Positions 1 through 12,211 of a DNA stretch of 64,000 bases are shown here, one piece after another. The stretch is from Globomyces pollinis-pini. Taxonomy: Eukaryota; Chytridiomycota; Chytridiomycetes; Rhizophydiales; Globomycetaceae. How positions within the stretch are numbered: the first letter of the stretch is position 1; each line of letters begins with the position of its first letter. The stretch spans positions 47,443-111,442 of the forward strand of contig MU621112.1 of assembly GCA_025399215.1 (NCBI GenBank). The letters are read 5' to 3'. The notes under the pieces were generated by a model. It saw nothing but the letters and a program-made list of their open reading frames with translations, had not been told where the DNA came from and searched no databases. The position numbers and the translations under genes are program-made.

Positions 1-308
1 TGATGTTGCTGGCTAAGCAATCTGGACCCGCTCACCCTCTCGAAACACATTTGGTGTTGGAGGAGGTTTTATTTGATTTTATACAGAATTATATCCCATT
101 GCCAGTTGCATTTAGTCGATCTCCTCATGTTGATGTGGATGGACGTACAGTATTTGGACAACAAGCGTATATTGATATCTTGGCGACTGAAATTGTTCGT
201 TGAATAAATTTATTCTGGCTTTAATTTGAATTTGTTATTATATTGCAGTCAGTGACAGGTTTTGAAAGATTTGTTTTGGACTTAATCAAACAGATCTATT
301 CAGTGTAG
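1..308 (+). CDS. 3' end of an unrecognised protein-coding gene (cut by window start)
   Basis: An open frame enters from the left edge and stays open to a TGA at 201-203. A better model removes a GT-AG intron at 195-248 and continues through VTGFERFVLDLIKQIY to a TAG at 306-308. Only about 85 residues are visible. They are rich in hydrophobic and acidic residues and include the segment HVDVDGRTVFGQQAYID. I do not recognise the family and no signal peptide or membrane segment is visible. The stop lies about 90 bases before the Sec15 start codon on the same strand. The exact splice choice at the end is uncertain. Confidence 0.45.
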
Positions 309-397
309 ACAGGTTCCATTCTGGTCCAATTGTTGTATGTGAAGCAGCAGTGAATGATGTGACTGTAATTTCAAACGCGAAAATTTTTAACTTTAGA

Positions 398-3284
398 ATG
401 GAAGCGACATTAACCAAGGAAGAGAAAGCACATTTGAACCAGTTAGTGAGAGATTTAGTTCAGGGTAAAGGAGAATTTTAATATATGAATTATAGGTGAT
501 GCAAATTTACCCTCAGGATCAGATTCAAATGATGGATTTGATCAAATCCCATACATTGTCAAACAAGTCTACCAGGCAGGGCGAGAAGAAGCATTCTCTG
601 ACCATCTTTCTGTCTTTATATCCAAAAAAGCAATTGAAATTGAAAAAGTATGTTCATTACATTATCAAGAATTTGTACAATCAGTCGATCAACTTTTAAA
701 AGTACGTGTGGGTACCGCTTCCATCAACGATAAACTCAATAATATGAATAATGATGTCCAATCATTCGGATCCAAACTACTAGATAAAGTATCATCATTA
801 GATTTAATCGTGTAGAAAAAAGAATTGATTGAGAATCGACAAAAATTACTAAATGTGGAATTAACATTGGAAGCGGTACAATCCTGCTTATTTGTATTGG
901 ATATTAGTAACAAGATATCAACTCATATCACGAACAAAAAGTATTTCTCTGCCTTACGAGTAAAACCAGTGTATTAATATGAAAATAGATGATTCAAGAA
1001 TTACAGGCAGCTCATTTAAGACTTGTACGAGGTTATTCATTTTCAAAACAAATCAGTAAATCAAAGAAATTAATATTATCTAGTCAATTGGTTACCAGAA
1101 GTCCAAGAAACAATCCGAGATGCAGTTATGAGAGATTTAAAGGAATGGTTTATCATGTAACATTATTTATGATTAAAAATGATAGTGTTAAAACTGGAGC
1201 TCATAAAATTGGAAAATTAGCACTGGAATTAACCAACATTCGACAAACTAAAGCTAATGAATTATTAGCATCAAAATCTTCACTTTGTGCTAGTTCACAT
1301 AGTTTAAATTTACATGCTTCGGTAGAAATGGCAGTGAATGAAGAATATGACCGTAAAATAATATTTATATTGACGATAATTAGTGGATGCATTGGATACA
1401 GATTCTGCTCAACTTGATTTCACACCATTATTTCAATGTATTCATATTCATGAAGTGTTAGGAAAACGTGCACAATTAAAATTGGAATTTGATGAAAGTC
1501 GAAAAGTACCATACATTTCAATTTGACATTAGTTACAATGCGAATTGATTTTAAAATCGGATGTTTCTTTGAAAAGTGGTCATTTAGATGCTTTGGAACG
1601 TTATATTCAAGAAGTTGCTGGTTTTTTTGTAATCGAAGCTACTGTTATTGGAACCACACAAGATTTTAGATCTAAAAGCAGTGTAATGACTCTAATCAGT
1701 TTATTCAATTAGGTGGATACTCTCTGGGAAACATCTACCAATTTGATGAATAAGCATTTATTTGAGGCTTTATCGGAATGCACTAATCCAGACTTATTCT
1801 TGACCATCAAAATGATGGTAAATTCATTTATTCAAACCATGGATGTAAGATCTATTTAAAGCTCTAATGGTAGATATACGGATATCAAGTCGGAAGCCTT
1901 ACAGAACTCATGGTATCATTATTAGATAGATACGCAGAATTGATGAAATCAAGATGTAACGAAATTATCTCCAAAGTATGGTTTTTCAATTTAAATCTTT
2001 AGGTGATACATGAAGATGATGATTATAGTCCAATGACTTTGAGAGATAATGAAGAGTTAGAAGAGATTTTGAAATCAGTGCGAATACCTGAGGATGTATT
2101 AAAACCTGCAATGGCAAGTTCAAAATGGGATTCATCCAATACGTATGAAACTCTGGATGCTTATCTTAGGTTCCCTAAAACCTTGCCGTTTTCAAAAGGG
2201 CTTCCACTTATCTGTCAATGTATTAGAAACTTGATTATTGGATTTTATAAATTTGCTGATGGATTTTCTCAAAAAAACCATGAAATTGATGATTTATTAA
2301 AAAAAATGCTTGAAAATCTATTGATACAAATCAATGGTGCCTTTGTTGATCATATCAATTCATCAGGTTTATCTGTTGTACTACAAATCATGACCAACAT
2401 GCAATTCTTTACACATGCTTGTACAGAATATGAACAAATGCTCCAAGAACGACGGTACGTTTATAGATATTTTTTAATGGTGTTAAAGATTTGTTATTCG
2501 TAGTATGAAAGTAACATTGAATGCAACAAGAAGCTTTCAAGATACACGAGTTGCTGCAGAAAACAAAATATTCAGTATCATCAAAAGCAAATGTGATAGT
2601 TTCCTGGAGTTGATTGATTATGATTGGTTCGATTATTTTTGTTAACATGAAAGGAAACTAGCTGCCCCAAGACGACAAGCAAGTCAGTTTTTATCAGGTT
2701 ATCATATTGCTTGTCATTTATATCACAGATCTCAATACATTTTTATCAACCGTATTGTCTTCCACTTTGGCAGATCTACCAGTCAAGTCAAAAAACAAAA
2801 TGTACTTTGAAACTTTTAGTCATTTGGCAGAAAGAATCAAGGTTTAAAGGTTGAAATCGTTAAATTTTAGGATTCTATGCTTGACTCTAGTGTCACCCAA
2901 ATTACATTGTCAGCATTGGAAACAGTGGAATATGACGTTTTATTTCTAGAACAATGTTGCCGAAAAATTCAAGATACACAAGCTCAAGATTCATTCATCG
3001 AGTTGAAACAGGTATGGACAAGTTAATTCTAATACATTAGTTGATTGCTTATGGAAAATCAGAAAAATATGATGAATATTTGAACACTGCAACACGAAGC
3101 AAAAAGTATGCTAGAGTAACGGCGGAAGATGCAGTTTCTCTATTAGAAAAGTATATTAGAGAATAATTAATTGTACAGGTTGGCTAATATTGACACTTCT
3201 TGGTTTTCCAAAGCGACTCCATTTGAAAAACAATTGAAAGTAACCATTGATAATGTGTTGGTTAAATTGAGAACAATGCATTAA
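398..3284 (+). CDS. SEC15: Exocyst complex component Sec15 (EXOC6-like), multi-exon
   Basis: Subunit of the exocyst, the complex that tethers secretory vesicles to the plasma membrane; in the family Sec15 is the Rab-GTPase effector. The order of conserved stretches follows Sec15: KKELIENRQKLLNVE, KKYFSALR, WLPEVQETIRDAVMRDLK, KTGAHKIGKLALE, LDFTPLFQCIHIHEVLGKR, RYIQEVAGFFVIE, DLFLTIKMMVNSFIQ, then HEDDDYSPMTL and the C-terminal helical bundle. Introns fixed by reading frame include 465-495 (31 nt), 789-815 (27 nt) and 1056-1083 (28 nt). The ATG at 398 was chosen because splicing 465-495 joins it in frame to the conserved N-terminal region. The stop at 3282-3284 is followed by an A-rich AATAAA-like tail and lies 78 bases from the convergent gene end. 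Confidence 0.9.
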
Positions 3285-3362
3285 AACAATTCCGAAAAAG
3301 AAATAAAAAATAGATATTTAGATTAAAGAAGTCATATTTTTGCGTTCTACTTCTATCGCCCT

Positions 3363-5357
3363 TTATGTAAGATGAAATAAGTCATACCTCAATTGATCCA
3401 AACATTCTAGCCATTGGGAATATAACCAATCCAGCTGTGCGTCTTTAATGTTACAATTGAATATTGAATGGTCTAATTGATTAAAGATATGTTCCGAAGA
3501 CTCTCTATAAGTTTGCTCATGCATTTCAGTTTGAGTACTAATATTTCTGTGGGTCAATTCATCTACTTCCGGAGTAGTGCTACAGATTGTATTTTTGAAG
3601 TTAGCAACAGTGTGGTCAAAAATATTTTCTACTGAATTGTCAATGGGACAGTCGGTGCCATTGTTAATATTGAAGGAGTTGACTTCCGAGTCCACCGCCA
3701 TCTCTGTGCTTACTTTTTCAATGATTACTTTATCTTTCATATTTTTAATTTGCAAATCATCAATTTCAAGCGCCTCTCTAGCCATTTCATTATGTAACCC
3801 AACCTCTTGATTTGATTTCTTTTCTAAAGTATCAGAACCCTTATAAGGACTATTAAGATGTTCAGCAGATAGATGTGGTTCATATGAATCAACATCAAAG
3901 CTAGGAGACATTCTGGTGGCTGTATTGTCAGATGAAGTATCCACATTAAATTTGTCTTGTTCGTCATTCAAAAATACTTTTTTCTCTTCATCCAACTCAG
4001 TAGGAGAGTTACGTTTATCTTCAATGGGTATTGCTGGTACTTTCTCTTCTTCGACTGTTAACTCTAACACTTCTTGTTCCGAAATGGCTTCTATATCAGT
4101 TATTACAGTTGTAAGGATTTTCTCTTGCGGTTTGCATTGAATGCTGTCTGTCAAATGATCCGAAGCAGCATCGCCATTATTCAAGTCAAATGAGACTGAA
4201 AATGGTTGATTCTGAGCACTTGAGCAAGAATTGGTTGACTGCATTAGATTGGAATTGGAAGGAATGGGCAGTTGATTTTCATTTACTATCCCAGATATGT
4301 TGGAAACGTCCACCGGCAAATTTATGGAATCAGATAAATTATCTGCCATGCCATTGGAGATTATCAAACTGCGAGAGTCGATAGATCGTTCATTTGGATC
4401 TTTAAATTCTGTAGTTTGCCGCATCTTACTGGTGTGATCAACCCAAAACTCAATATTATCATCTACGGATAGTATCGGTGATTTTAAAATGCTCCAATTG
4501 TTGATAAATGGTTGAGCTATAGAGTTTATCGATACTGTCTCATCACAGTTCGATTCTAGTATTGGTTTCTCCATTGGCACAGGTGGTTCCCTCACCAAAT
4601 CCGATGCAAGTTCATCATTTTCTTTTACTGGCATCAAGTTTTTTTGAAAACCGAATGTGCGAATTCCATCCAACGTTGTGTTGTTTGGATTTTGTGACAT
4701 TAAATCCGTTGCACCTCGTGATAAATATTTGAGTTCTATTTCCTTCAATTTGCTGCTAATAGATTCTTGATCAATATATTTGTTGTTCTGATGGTGTTCA
4801 GGCGTTATAAGTAATTTGTTTACATCATGTAATTTATCAATATTCAACGCATCCATTCCATATCTGCAAAAGTCAGCAATGAAATTAAATACTTTTCTCT
4901 AATATGTGCTAACGTTAGTTGTGGGTCATTCACCCCATTATCTATTGCTGAGATTGGTAGTTCCAACTTCTCAGAGGTCAAACTTGTGTTGAATGAGACA
5001 AGCGATGATTGTTCACTGGTTGTTAACTTATTTTCTATATCGTAATTCTGATTAGACTGTTTTGAGGATTGAAGTGACTCCCACATATAATTATCTGAAT
5101 GTAACTTTGTATCATAAACAAGGTTGGTATTATCAACATTATACCTATAATATTTAATTTCTAAGCGGATACCTGGATAAAATATCAGATAGCCTTCTGT
5201 CTAACAGATCATTATCTTTAGTTGGATCTTGATCAATGGGTTCAACATCAAAAATCGTCAATCCTTTAGTAAAATCATGAAGCGATGGTGAAGTAGAAGT
5301 ACTCGATAATACTCGTTTCTCTACAATCCTGAATTTTGGTCTCTTGGTTTTTGTCAT
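3363..5357 (-). CDS. Large disordered acidic/Ser/Asn-rich protein, unrecognised
   Basis: Three exons on the minus strand give about 640 residues. The start MTKTKRPKFRIVEKR is basic. Two introns are set by frame: one near 5130-5157 joins LSDILSR to YNVDNTN, and one at about 4857-4885 joins HIREKY to GMDALNIDKL. The rest is rich in Ser, Asn, Asp and Glu with little hydrophobic core, except the last 40 residues (LDWLYSQWLECLDQLRYDL), which look helical and could be a docking segment. No domain, signal peptide or membrane span is recognised. It lies tail-to-tail with Sec15 and 53 bases from the end of the His aminotransferase gene. The function is unknown. Confidence 0.7.
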
Positions 5358-5410
5358 TTCAACAAAAAGTAAAACAATTCAAGAACAACAATGAATGGCC
5401 CACAATATTT

Positions 5411-6683
5411 TTATTTTGCAAAGTTGGACATAATCTCTGAAGAAAGTTTTGCCATCAAGATTTTGTTCTCTTCTTCCGTTCCAACTGTGATCCTCAGACA
5501 CCCTTCGCATCCTAATTCCATGCCTCTGAAACGAACTACAACGCCATCAATCTCTGCCAATTGTTTATAGATTGACATTGCTACGTTATTATCTGCTTCT
5601 CCGTTGGAATTAGCAAACTGAACTAGTATAAAGTTGGCATCATGAGCACCCAAGAAACGGCTTACAAATGGCAGTTTCGATAATTGATCAATCAAATATA
5701 CTCGCTGCTTTTGAATTGACTCGATATGAGCACGCATCACTTTCAATCCTGCTGCACTTAAAGCATCTCTACCAAGCATGGATGTTGGAGTTGAAATATT
5801 ATAAGGTGCTTTAGTGTTGTTGAATATCTGAGTAATTTCAGGGTTAGCGATGGACAACCCCAATCTAGAAATCAGATGTACAAATTCATACCTTATCCCA
5901 GCTAGACCAAAGGCTTTTGATAGGGTTTGAGTGACAATGAGATTTGGATACTTTGTTACCCAGGTACATACAGATGAACGCTTTTCTGATGTTTCGCAAA
6001 AGTCAATGTATGCCTCATCTACCAGTACAACTCCATTAAAATCAGAGCATTCCAGAATCTGCTTGATATCATTTTCTTGTAATAGTGTGCCAGTTGGATT
6101 TCCTAAAGTCAGAGTTAAGTTAAGTACCTGGTGAACAAAGGAATACAATCTTAATTAATGGGTCCGATTTGATGGCATCCAAGATCTACCAATATTAGAT
6201 TCAATCAAAACAAAACCTTTATAACATTTAGTTGAAAAGCACCATCATCCACAATCAATGGAATCTTTACAGTCTCCACATCATTGATTTGAGCACATAC
6301 AGAATACATCCCATAGGTTGGTGGAGTTATCAAAATCTTTTCTTTCCCAGGAGTCACGAACACTCTAATAGCCATATCAATTACCTCATCAGAGCCAACT
6401 CCTAAATAAAAGTAATTGGTTGATGGGATATTTCTGAATTTGCACAATAGTTCTTTGACTTCCACTTGATAAGGATCAGGATATCTTTCTAGATCACTTC
6501 CCAATTGAGTATATTTTGATACATCATCTAATGCAGGTCCGTGAGTGTTTTCTAAAGATACATTAATTTGAAATAGAAACCATTTGCGTCCAAAAGTATA
6601 CCAGCAGAGTAATCATCTCGTGCACATCGATAAGGTTTTAATTTCAAGATATTTGGTCTAACTGCCTTTTTTAAATCAAACAT
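5411..6683 (-). CDS. HIS5: Histidinol-phosphate aminotransferase (class I PLP enzyme)
   Basis: Catalyses transfer of an amino group from glutamate to imidazole-acetol phosphate in histidine biosynthesis, using PLP. Splicing restores the family landmarks: LDANENTHGP near the N-terminus, YLGVGSDEVID, CSPGNPTGT (the NPTG motif), VDEAYIDFCE, and TLSKAFGLAGIR, which holds the PLP-binding lysine. The C-terminus RFRGMELGCEGCLRITVGT is also typical. Introns include 6104-6128 (25 nt, just before the NPTG motif) and one that splits the DANEN codon region. The start codon at 6681-6683 gives MFDLKKAVRPNILKLKPY, a usual N-terminus. It indicates a histidine prototroph, which argues against a strongly reduced intracellular parasite. 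Confidence 0.93.
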
Positions 6684-6964
6684 TGAGAATAATTGGACAA
6701 TTTTTTGGTATTAATTTGTGATTGATGGATGCTAGCCACATCAGTGGAAGAATTTAAAATTCAATGAAATCAACGATTTATGGTGTTCAAACCATGGAAA
6801 GTTGAAGGTTTGTAAAGGACTTATTGTTATTCATCTCATTCTGGATGTACTCTGATGATACCATCAAATTTATCAAATTTGCCCAAGTACTTTAATGTAA
6901 TTGCAATTGAATCATATTCAAATGACATTTTATTTACTTTCTAATTAACACTTCAGGTTTTCAA

Positions 6965-7516
6965 TCAATTGCCGCATTTGGTGCTAAAATCGCGAACAGT
7001 AGAAAATTTCCATTGCAAATTGGTACCTGCACAAACTGAGATCATCAGTTCATCCTTGCTTGGATTGGTATCAAAAATACCAAATCCTAATTGTTCAAAA
7101 GCACTAGCCATATCGTCTAAACTGTAGCCTTCCCTTTTCCAATCTGCCATTAATTCTAACGGTTGCTTAGAAAGTGAGCAAACAGTGTTAAAGAAACTAG
7201 TTGGGGTAGATGCAGCACAGTAGCCATGTTTTTCCCATTCATGCTGTTGGAAATCTTTGTCAGTATAACACGGAACAGTAGGCATAGGTTGATTCTTGTT
7301 TCCTCCAACACAAGCAGAATTACCAAATTGACCATTTTCAGGCCATAACCCATGAACTACTGGTGTGTCATGATAGTAATTTCCTGGCCCATCTCCCCTT
7401 TCAAGAGTCAAAACACCACAATACTTTGCACGACCACAATCCATCTTATCAGCGCGTTTGATGACAAAGGCAGAGATTGTTACAAGTAGAGTAGAAAGAC
7501 TGTATAAAGAAACCAT
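6965..7516 (-). CDS. Secreted RNase T2 family ribonuclease
   Basis: Single exon, 183 residues. It starts with a short hydrophobic segment (LYSLSTLLVTISAFV) that looks like a signal peptide, so the enzyme probably acts outside the cell or in the vacuole. Both catalytic boxes are present: VVHGLWPENG (CAS I, with its histidine) and HEWEKHGYC (CAS II, with His, Glu, Lys and His). Several cysteines (CGRAKYC, ACVGG, PCYTD, VCSL, VCAG, TKC) can form disulfides. The family cleaves single-stranded RNA through a 2',3'-cyclic phosphate. It is shorter than many fungal T2 enzymes (often about 230 residues), but both catalytic boxes are intact. A TATA-like element lies 34 bases upstream of the start. Confidence 0.93.
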   Translation of the reverse strand: MVSLYSLSTLLVTISAFVIKRADKMDCGRAKYCGVLTLERGDGPGNYYHDTPVVHGLWPENGQFGNSACVGGNKNQPMPTVPCYTDKDFQQHEWEKHGYCAASTPTSFFNTVCSLSKQPLELMADWKREGYSLDDMASAFEQLGFGIFDTNPSKDELMISVCAGTNLQWKFSTVRDFSTKCGN

Positions 7517-7543
7517 ATTACTTTTCTTTCTATTTTCATTTTC

Positions 7544-7550
7544 TTTTATA
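7544..7550 (-). promoter_or_regulatory. TATA box of the RNase T2 gene
   Basis: On the minus strand the sequence reads CTATAAAAG, ending about 30 bases before the RNase T2 ATG. Several of the metabolic and secreted genes in this window carry a similar element at 34-65 bases; the role is inferred from position. Confidence 0.5.
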
Positions 7551-8126
7551 GTTGTGATGTCTTTGCTTAAATGACCTAAATATGGCAGTTACACGTTGTT
7601 TCTCAAAAAGGTCATGCAAAAAAAAATCCCAAAAGAAGACTCCTAACTCACACATTGCACCCACACATTGATCCTAAGTATAAGTTGCTCTGATTCAAAC
7701 AAGTTCGCAGATTAACGCCGATCATAAAAAAATATCATTAGTACTTTACTCTCACATTTTTAGATCAACTAGTGAATCAGTTTTCCATAACCGCACGAAA
7801 AAGCACACGTTGTAGAGTTTTCTTCAAACATCTGACTAATGACCATGACTTGTACTCAAGCACTATGCTCCTTTGTTACGCAAACCCAAGATAAGCCAAA
7901 GACTCATAAGATAACGTACTAAAACCATACGAGTCTAAGCAGCCCATGTTACATAGTGCACCTGGAAGAAAGCTGCTTATCAAACAATCAACCAACAAAG
8001 GGATTCACTATTGCTAAGTATTCCTTATTGAACTAAATGTAGATGAATAGAACTCTGTAATAATTTGTTCAGACTATTTTAAAAATTAACCTAAGCGCGT
8101 TTTTATCACTACACTTTTCATTCGAC
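7551..8126. other. Intergenic region between divergent genes
   Basis: About 580 bases without a supported gene. It separates the RNase T2 promoter from the next plus-strand gene. I see a short direct repeat, CACACATTG, twice within 25 bases near 7640-7665, and no tRNA, long repeat or conserved frame. Confidence 0.5.
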
Positions 8127-8954
8127 ATGTCAATTCAGATTGAAGAACAAATACAAGCTGACCATATGGCACGTTCTGTGCAGTTCCTCGCAAAGACATA
8201 CATTAGGTAACCTCAACGTGTCTGCTGATAATACAGCTGGCAAATTTGGAAAGAAACGGAACCCGAGTTGTTCTGGTAAGATAAGGATATTAAAATTTAG
8301 GTTGCTTGAACGAACATTCAAAGTCTGGAAATGCGAAGTCAAGTTTACTGGGGATGAGCATTCTTATTTAGTATTATATAGGGTTCTTAACATTAGATTG
8401 AACTGGAAATGCCATTGGATCAAATTGCACGAATTGAAGGAGGGATAAAGGATGGAAGTCTTGCTATTGAAATCGATAAAATCCATGGAATTGATGTATG
8501 AGGTCGTCTAATCTAACGATAGCCAATTTTACATCGCGGAAAAAAAGATGTAACAAAGACATAAATGATTGATTAACATGATAGGTTAAACTATCAAAAT
8601 TTCAAATTTCACTTGCCCCTGCTCGTCCTATCAATATTGAATCCAGAAAAACCATTGAAGCATTAGAAAAACGTTTAGTGGAGTTGGAAGGAAGTGAACG
8701 TACAAGATCTATTGATTTGAAAGGTACACAGATCTAATTAGATAACGTCAGGTACAAAACACACATGAATTGTAACGATGAATAGTCATTATGAGGGATT
8801 TCCAAGGGTTTCAAGTGATGATGATGAAGAAATTCGAGGTATTAATTGAAATATTAAGACATGCCAGGAACTTGATAAGAAAGTAGATGATGGACTGGTC
8901 GGATTAGCTTACAAGTGTGAAAAGATGGAGAAACTAGTAACTAAATATAAGTGA
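8127..8954 (+). CDS. Small multi-exon protein with C-terminal coiled coil, unrecognised
   Basis: The ATG at 8127 opens MSIQIEEQIQADHMARS. Short introns are inferred at about 8191-8220 and 8275-8299, then near 8377-8402, 8498-8584 and several further 3'. The joined frame gives ISWQIWKETEPELFWLLE, KVWKCEVKFTGDEHSYL, IELEMPLDQIARIEGG, SLAPARPINIESRKTIEAL and a C-terminal ELDKKVDDGLVGLAYK that ends at a TGA at 8952-8954. The plan is an N-terminal beta-like region followed by a heptad-like helix, about 200 residues in all. I cannot place it in a family. The exon limits near 8500 and 8720-8790 are the weakest part of the model. Confidence 0.55.
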
Positions 8955-9154
8955 AATATCAATTCATACACCTTTTGATTGAGACCTTTATAAACTTTGG
9001 CAGGTTAGCTCCACCCGTTATAAAAACTTTTCATCTTAGTTCATCTCATTATACTTAATGTAAGCTTATCTACTCATCGTTCCTAAACAGCTACCAACAA
9101 AGACTGTTGTCAATGCTTTTAACGTGGCGACGTGACTTCAATTTTTAACTCAAA

Positions 9155-12110
9155 ATGGCTTCACCATCAGATCATTTTGAACTAAAACCATATCAAAATA
9201 ATCAATTTTCAGCAAACGATTCAGATAGTAATGATTCTCTTGAACCTCCTTTTGAAATTCATGGTATTCAGGACCAAATAGAACAGGAATTGCATATTGA
9301 AAATGTAAAGACAGTTCAAAGTCATATATCCGACCTACCATTCCCTAACGCTTCACCTGCTAATTTACCCAATCAATCTGTGAATAATTCATCAAATCCT
9401 GTTCAGTTTAATCCAAAACGAAATTTAACACCATTGATTAATGTCTTAAATTCCTTTCCTGAACCAGAATTGATGGCTGTTCAGAATCCTGTAAAGAACA
9501 TGAATAACTTTGTAAATTCAAATAATCAATTTCAATCTCCTTCAACTTCAAACTTTAAATCCGGACAATCAACCTCAACTATACAACCAAAGCAGTCATC
9601 TAGATTAAATCAAGTGGTTTTCAAAGATGATCTGGAAGAAAACGATAGCATCTCAATACAAATGAATACCAATGATGTTCGTTCATCAGATTATGAGTCA
9701 GATGATGACGAAGTTCCAAGTTATTTACAATACGAAACTGCACCACTTGTAAATGAATCAAATGTTAGAAGAGGAAATCAAAGGAGGCAGTACAACCTTT
9801 CTCATCTTCACGTTCAGCGGCAACGCGCCCCAAGTAGGAGTGGTCGACCAGAATTGCATCATGAAATATATGAATGGAAAGATGTTCGAAACATAGATGA
9901 TTTTCTTGGAAGAGTAATATTATGTGTGGTTGCTGATGGTAGATTTATGAATATTATGATGGAAAGGGATACCTTTGTATTGTACTAACTCAACTAACTC
10001 AATTATTGTAATTGGATAGCTTTTAATTCTAGAACTGTAATTTTTATTGTTTTCTTGTCTATATTCTTGACACAATGTATCGATTTCAACTTGCTACACG
10101 AGTCTAAAAAACTATCTGATGTCTTGGTACCTAATTGCGTTGATAGGTTCTTTCACACACCATCTAATTTTTATAGTATGAGTTTTATAGCAAAATTCAT
10201 CGGTTTCTTTTGTATCTGTTGGTCACTTTATACCCTTATAAACCTTGTGTCAAAGATATCAAGCCTATTAGAAATCAAACGATTTATGAATAACATTCTT
10301 GATATCACTGATGTAACTAATTTGTTTTATTAACCAGTTTGACTAGGCTGAAGTTCAAACGTAACTATAAAGATTTTTGTTTACAAGCATTTAGAATTCT
10401 ATGGAAAGATGTAGTTGTAAAGATTGTCGAGACGTCCTCTACTGATAATACCCACACACTTCCAAAACTAGATGCCCATAAGATTGCCAATCGTATTTTA
10501 CGGAAAGAGAATTATATGATTGCAATGTTCAACAAAGATATCCTATCCCTTAATATTCCGTTGTTGGGTCAGCGGCAATGGATGACATGGCTTATGCAAG
10601 ATTTTTTGATATATGGAATATTTTCATATGTATTTGATGGACGAGGACTCTTTCGAAAGCGTTTCTTGAAGTCCCAAAATAAGTATGCTAGATTGTTACT
10701 TAATGATTTAGAATGAGATTAGTAGAAGGGTATATATTTTGTTCTCATCATACAGTCTCAAGGAACGATTTAGGAATATGGTTTGAAAAACTTGTTAGTA
10801 ACTCTGTATTAGGCCATTATAACGACCATCTTATCACCATTTCTATTTGTTTTCTTAATTATTCGATCGGTATTCAAAGTATCCGAAGAATATCGTCAAA
10901 ATCCTTCATTGATAGCCGCAAGAACCTACTCTCCACTTTCATTTTGGAAAATGAGAGAATTTAATGAAATGCCACATTTATTCAACAAGCGATTAATCCG
11001 AAGTTATGATAGCGCTAATAAATACATGCAACAGTTTCCCAACCATTATGTCATCATACTATCAAGGTTGGCTATCAAATTACTCACTTGTAGATTTATA
11101 ACTTTTTTGTCGGGATCATTGGCTACAGTTTTATTATTGATTACTCTTTTTGAGGAAGATTTGCAACAAGGGTTCGAGATTACACCTAATCGTTCTGCTT
11201 TCTTTTATATTGGGTTATTTGGATCTATAATGACTATTGCACAAGGTTTAACACAAGAAAATGTCGTCCACGAGCCTCAAAAATGGATGCTTGAAGTTGT
11301 ATCTGATACCCATTATCATCCGGATGAATGGCGAGATAAAGCACATACTCCCCAGGTAAATTAGTCTCATACCATTAAATCTAGGTTCGAGATGAATTTG
11401 GAAAGCTTTACGAGTACAAGATGGTCTTGTTGATACAAGAATTGATTAGTGTCTTAATCGCTCCCATTTTGTTATATTATACATTACCCGATTGTGCCGA
11501 TAAAATTGTCGATTTTTTTCGAGAGTTTACTGTTCATGTTGATTCACTAGGTACATACAATAATGTGTATTAATCATAGGCCATGTATGCTCCTTTGCTA
11601 TTTTTGATTTTGAGCGTCACGGCAATGTTCAAGTAATTAACTAACTCACTGATTAGTTTAGTATGGTGGTAAATTATCTACAGCACCAGCAGAAGAGCAG
11701 GAAAAGATGACTTCTAAAAATGGTATTTAGTCATCAGTATTAATTCAACTAGGTAAAATGGAAAGCTCTTTCTTGAATTTCAAGGTAATTGAGTCTAGCT
11801 AAGCAAATATTAGAGTAACCATCCAGAATGGGATCCTGGGAATAAAGGATCTGAATTCACATCTAGAATTTTACGACCACTCATGAATCCTAAATCAACT
11901 CTTATCCATCCTTTGAGATCTCAACTTGGTCATTCAATGGTGATGCATCGCATGATGGGACAATCTCAAGCTATGTCACATTCAGAAATACCGCCAGGGT
12001 CACTCATTGCCGGTGAATCAATGCTGGCTGATGAATATGAAGATTATGGACGTGATCTTTTTGGAATGCTTGATGCTTTTTATAAAACGTATGGTCATCG
12101 ACTTAATTAA
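9155..12110 (+). CDS. ATG9: Autophagy-related protein 9, lipid scramblase (ATG9)
   Basis: Integral membrane protein of Golgi-derived vesicles that seeds the phagophore and scrambles lipids in macroautophagy. The first 220 or so residues are polar and Asn/Ser-rich, then the conserved core begins at HEIYEWKDVRNIDDFLGRV. After splicing, family signatures follow in order: AEVQTILWKDVVVKIVE, RKENYMIAMFNKDILSLN, DFLIYGIFSYVFD, RTYSPLSFWKMREFNEMP, GFEITPNRSAFFYIGLFGS, LIQELISVLIAPILLYY, and VCSFAIFDFERHGN. Membrane segments surround these motifs. At least eight short introns are needed; one at about 10797-10829 removes an in-frame stop. The last exon, with HRMMGQSQAMSHSEI, ends at 12110. It is convergent with the Swp1 gene, 101 bases away. 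Confidence 0.95.
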
Positions 12111-12211
12111 ATTGTAAAAAAAAATGTTAACATAATAATGTGAAGAATAAAAATAAATGCAAAGATAAACTAGTCTTTAATTGAACAATCTTGTATCAGA
12201 TACAATTATCA

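Noticed and set aside
496..699. Open frame starting MMQIYPQDQ
   Set aside because: It is in a different frame from the conserved Sec15 protein that covers the same bases.
789..815. In-frame TAG in Sec15, suggesting stop-codon reassignment
   Set aside because: A 27-nt intron ending exactly at this TAG explains it, and normal genes here end in TAA, TAG and TGA.
7551..8126. Possible tRNA or small RNA gene
   Set aside because: No B-box-like GGTTCRANNCC or cloverleaf could be found on either strand by eye.
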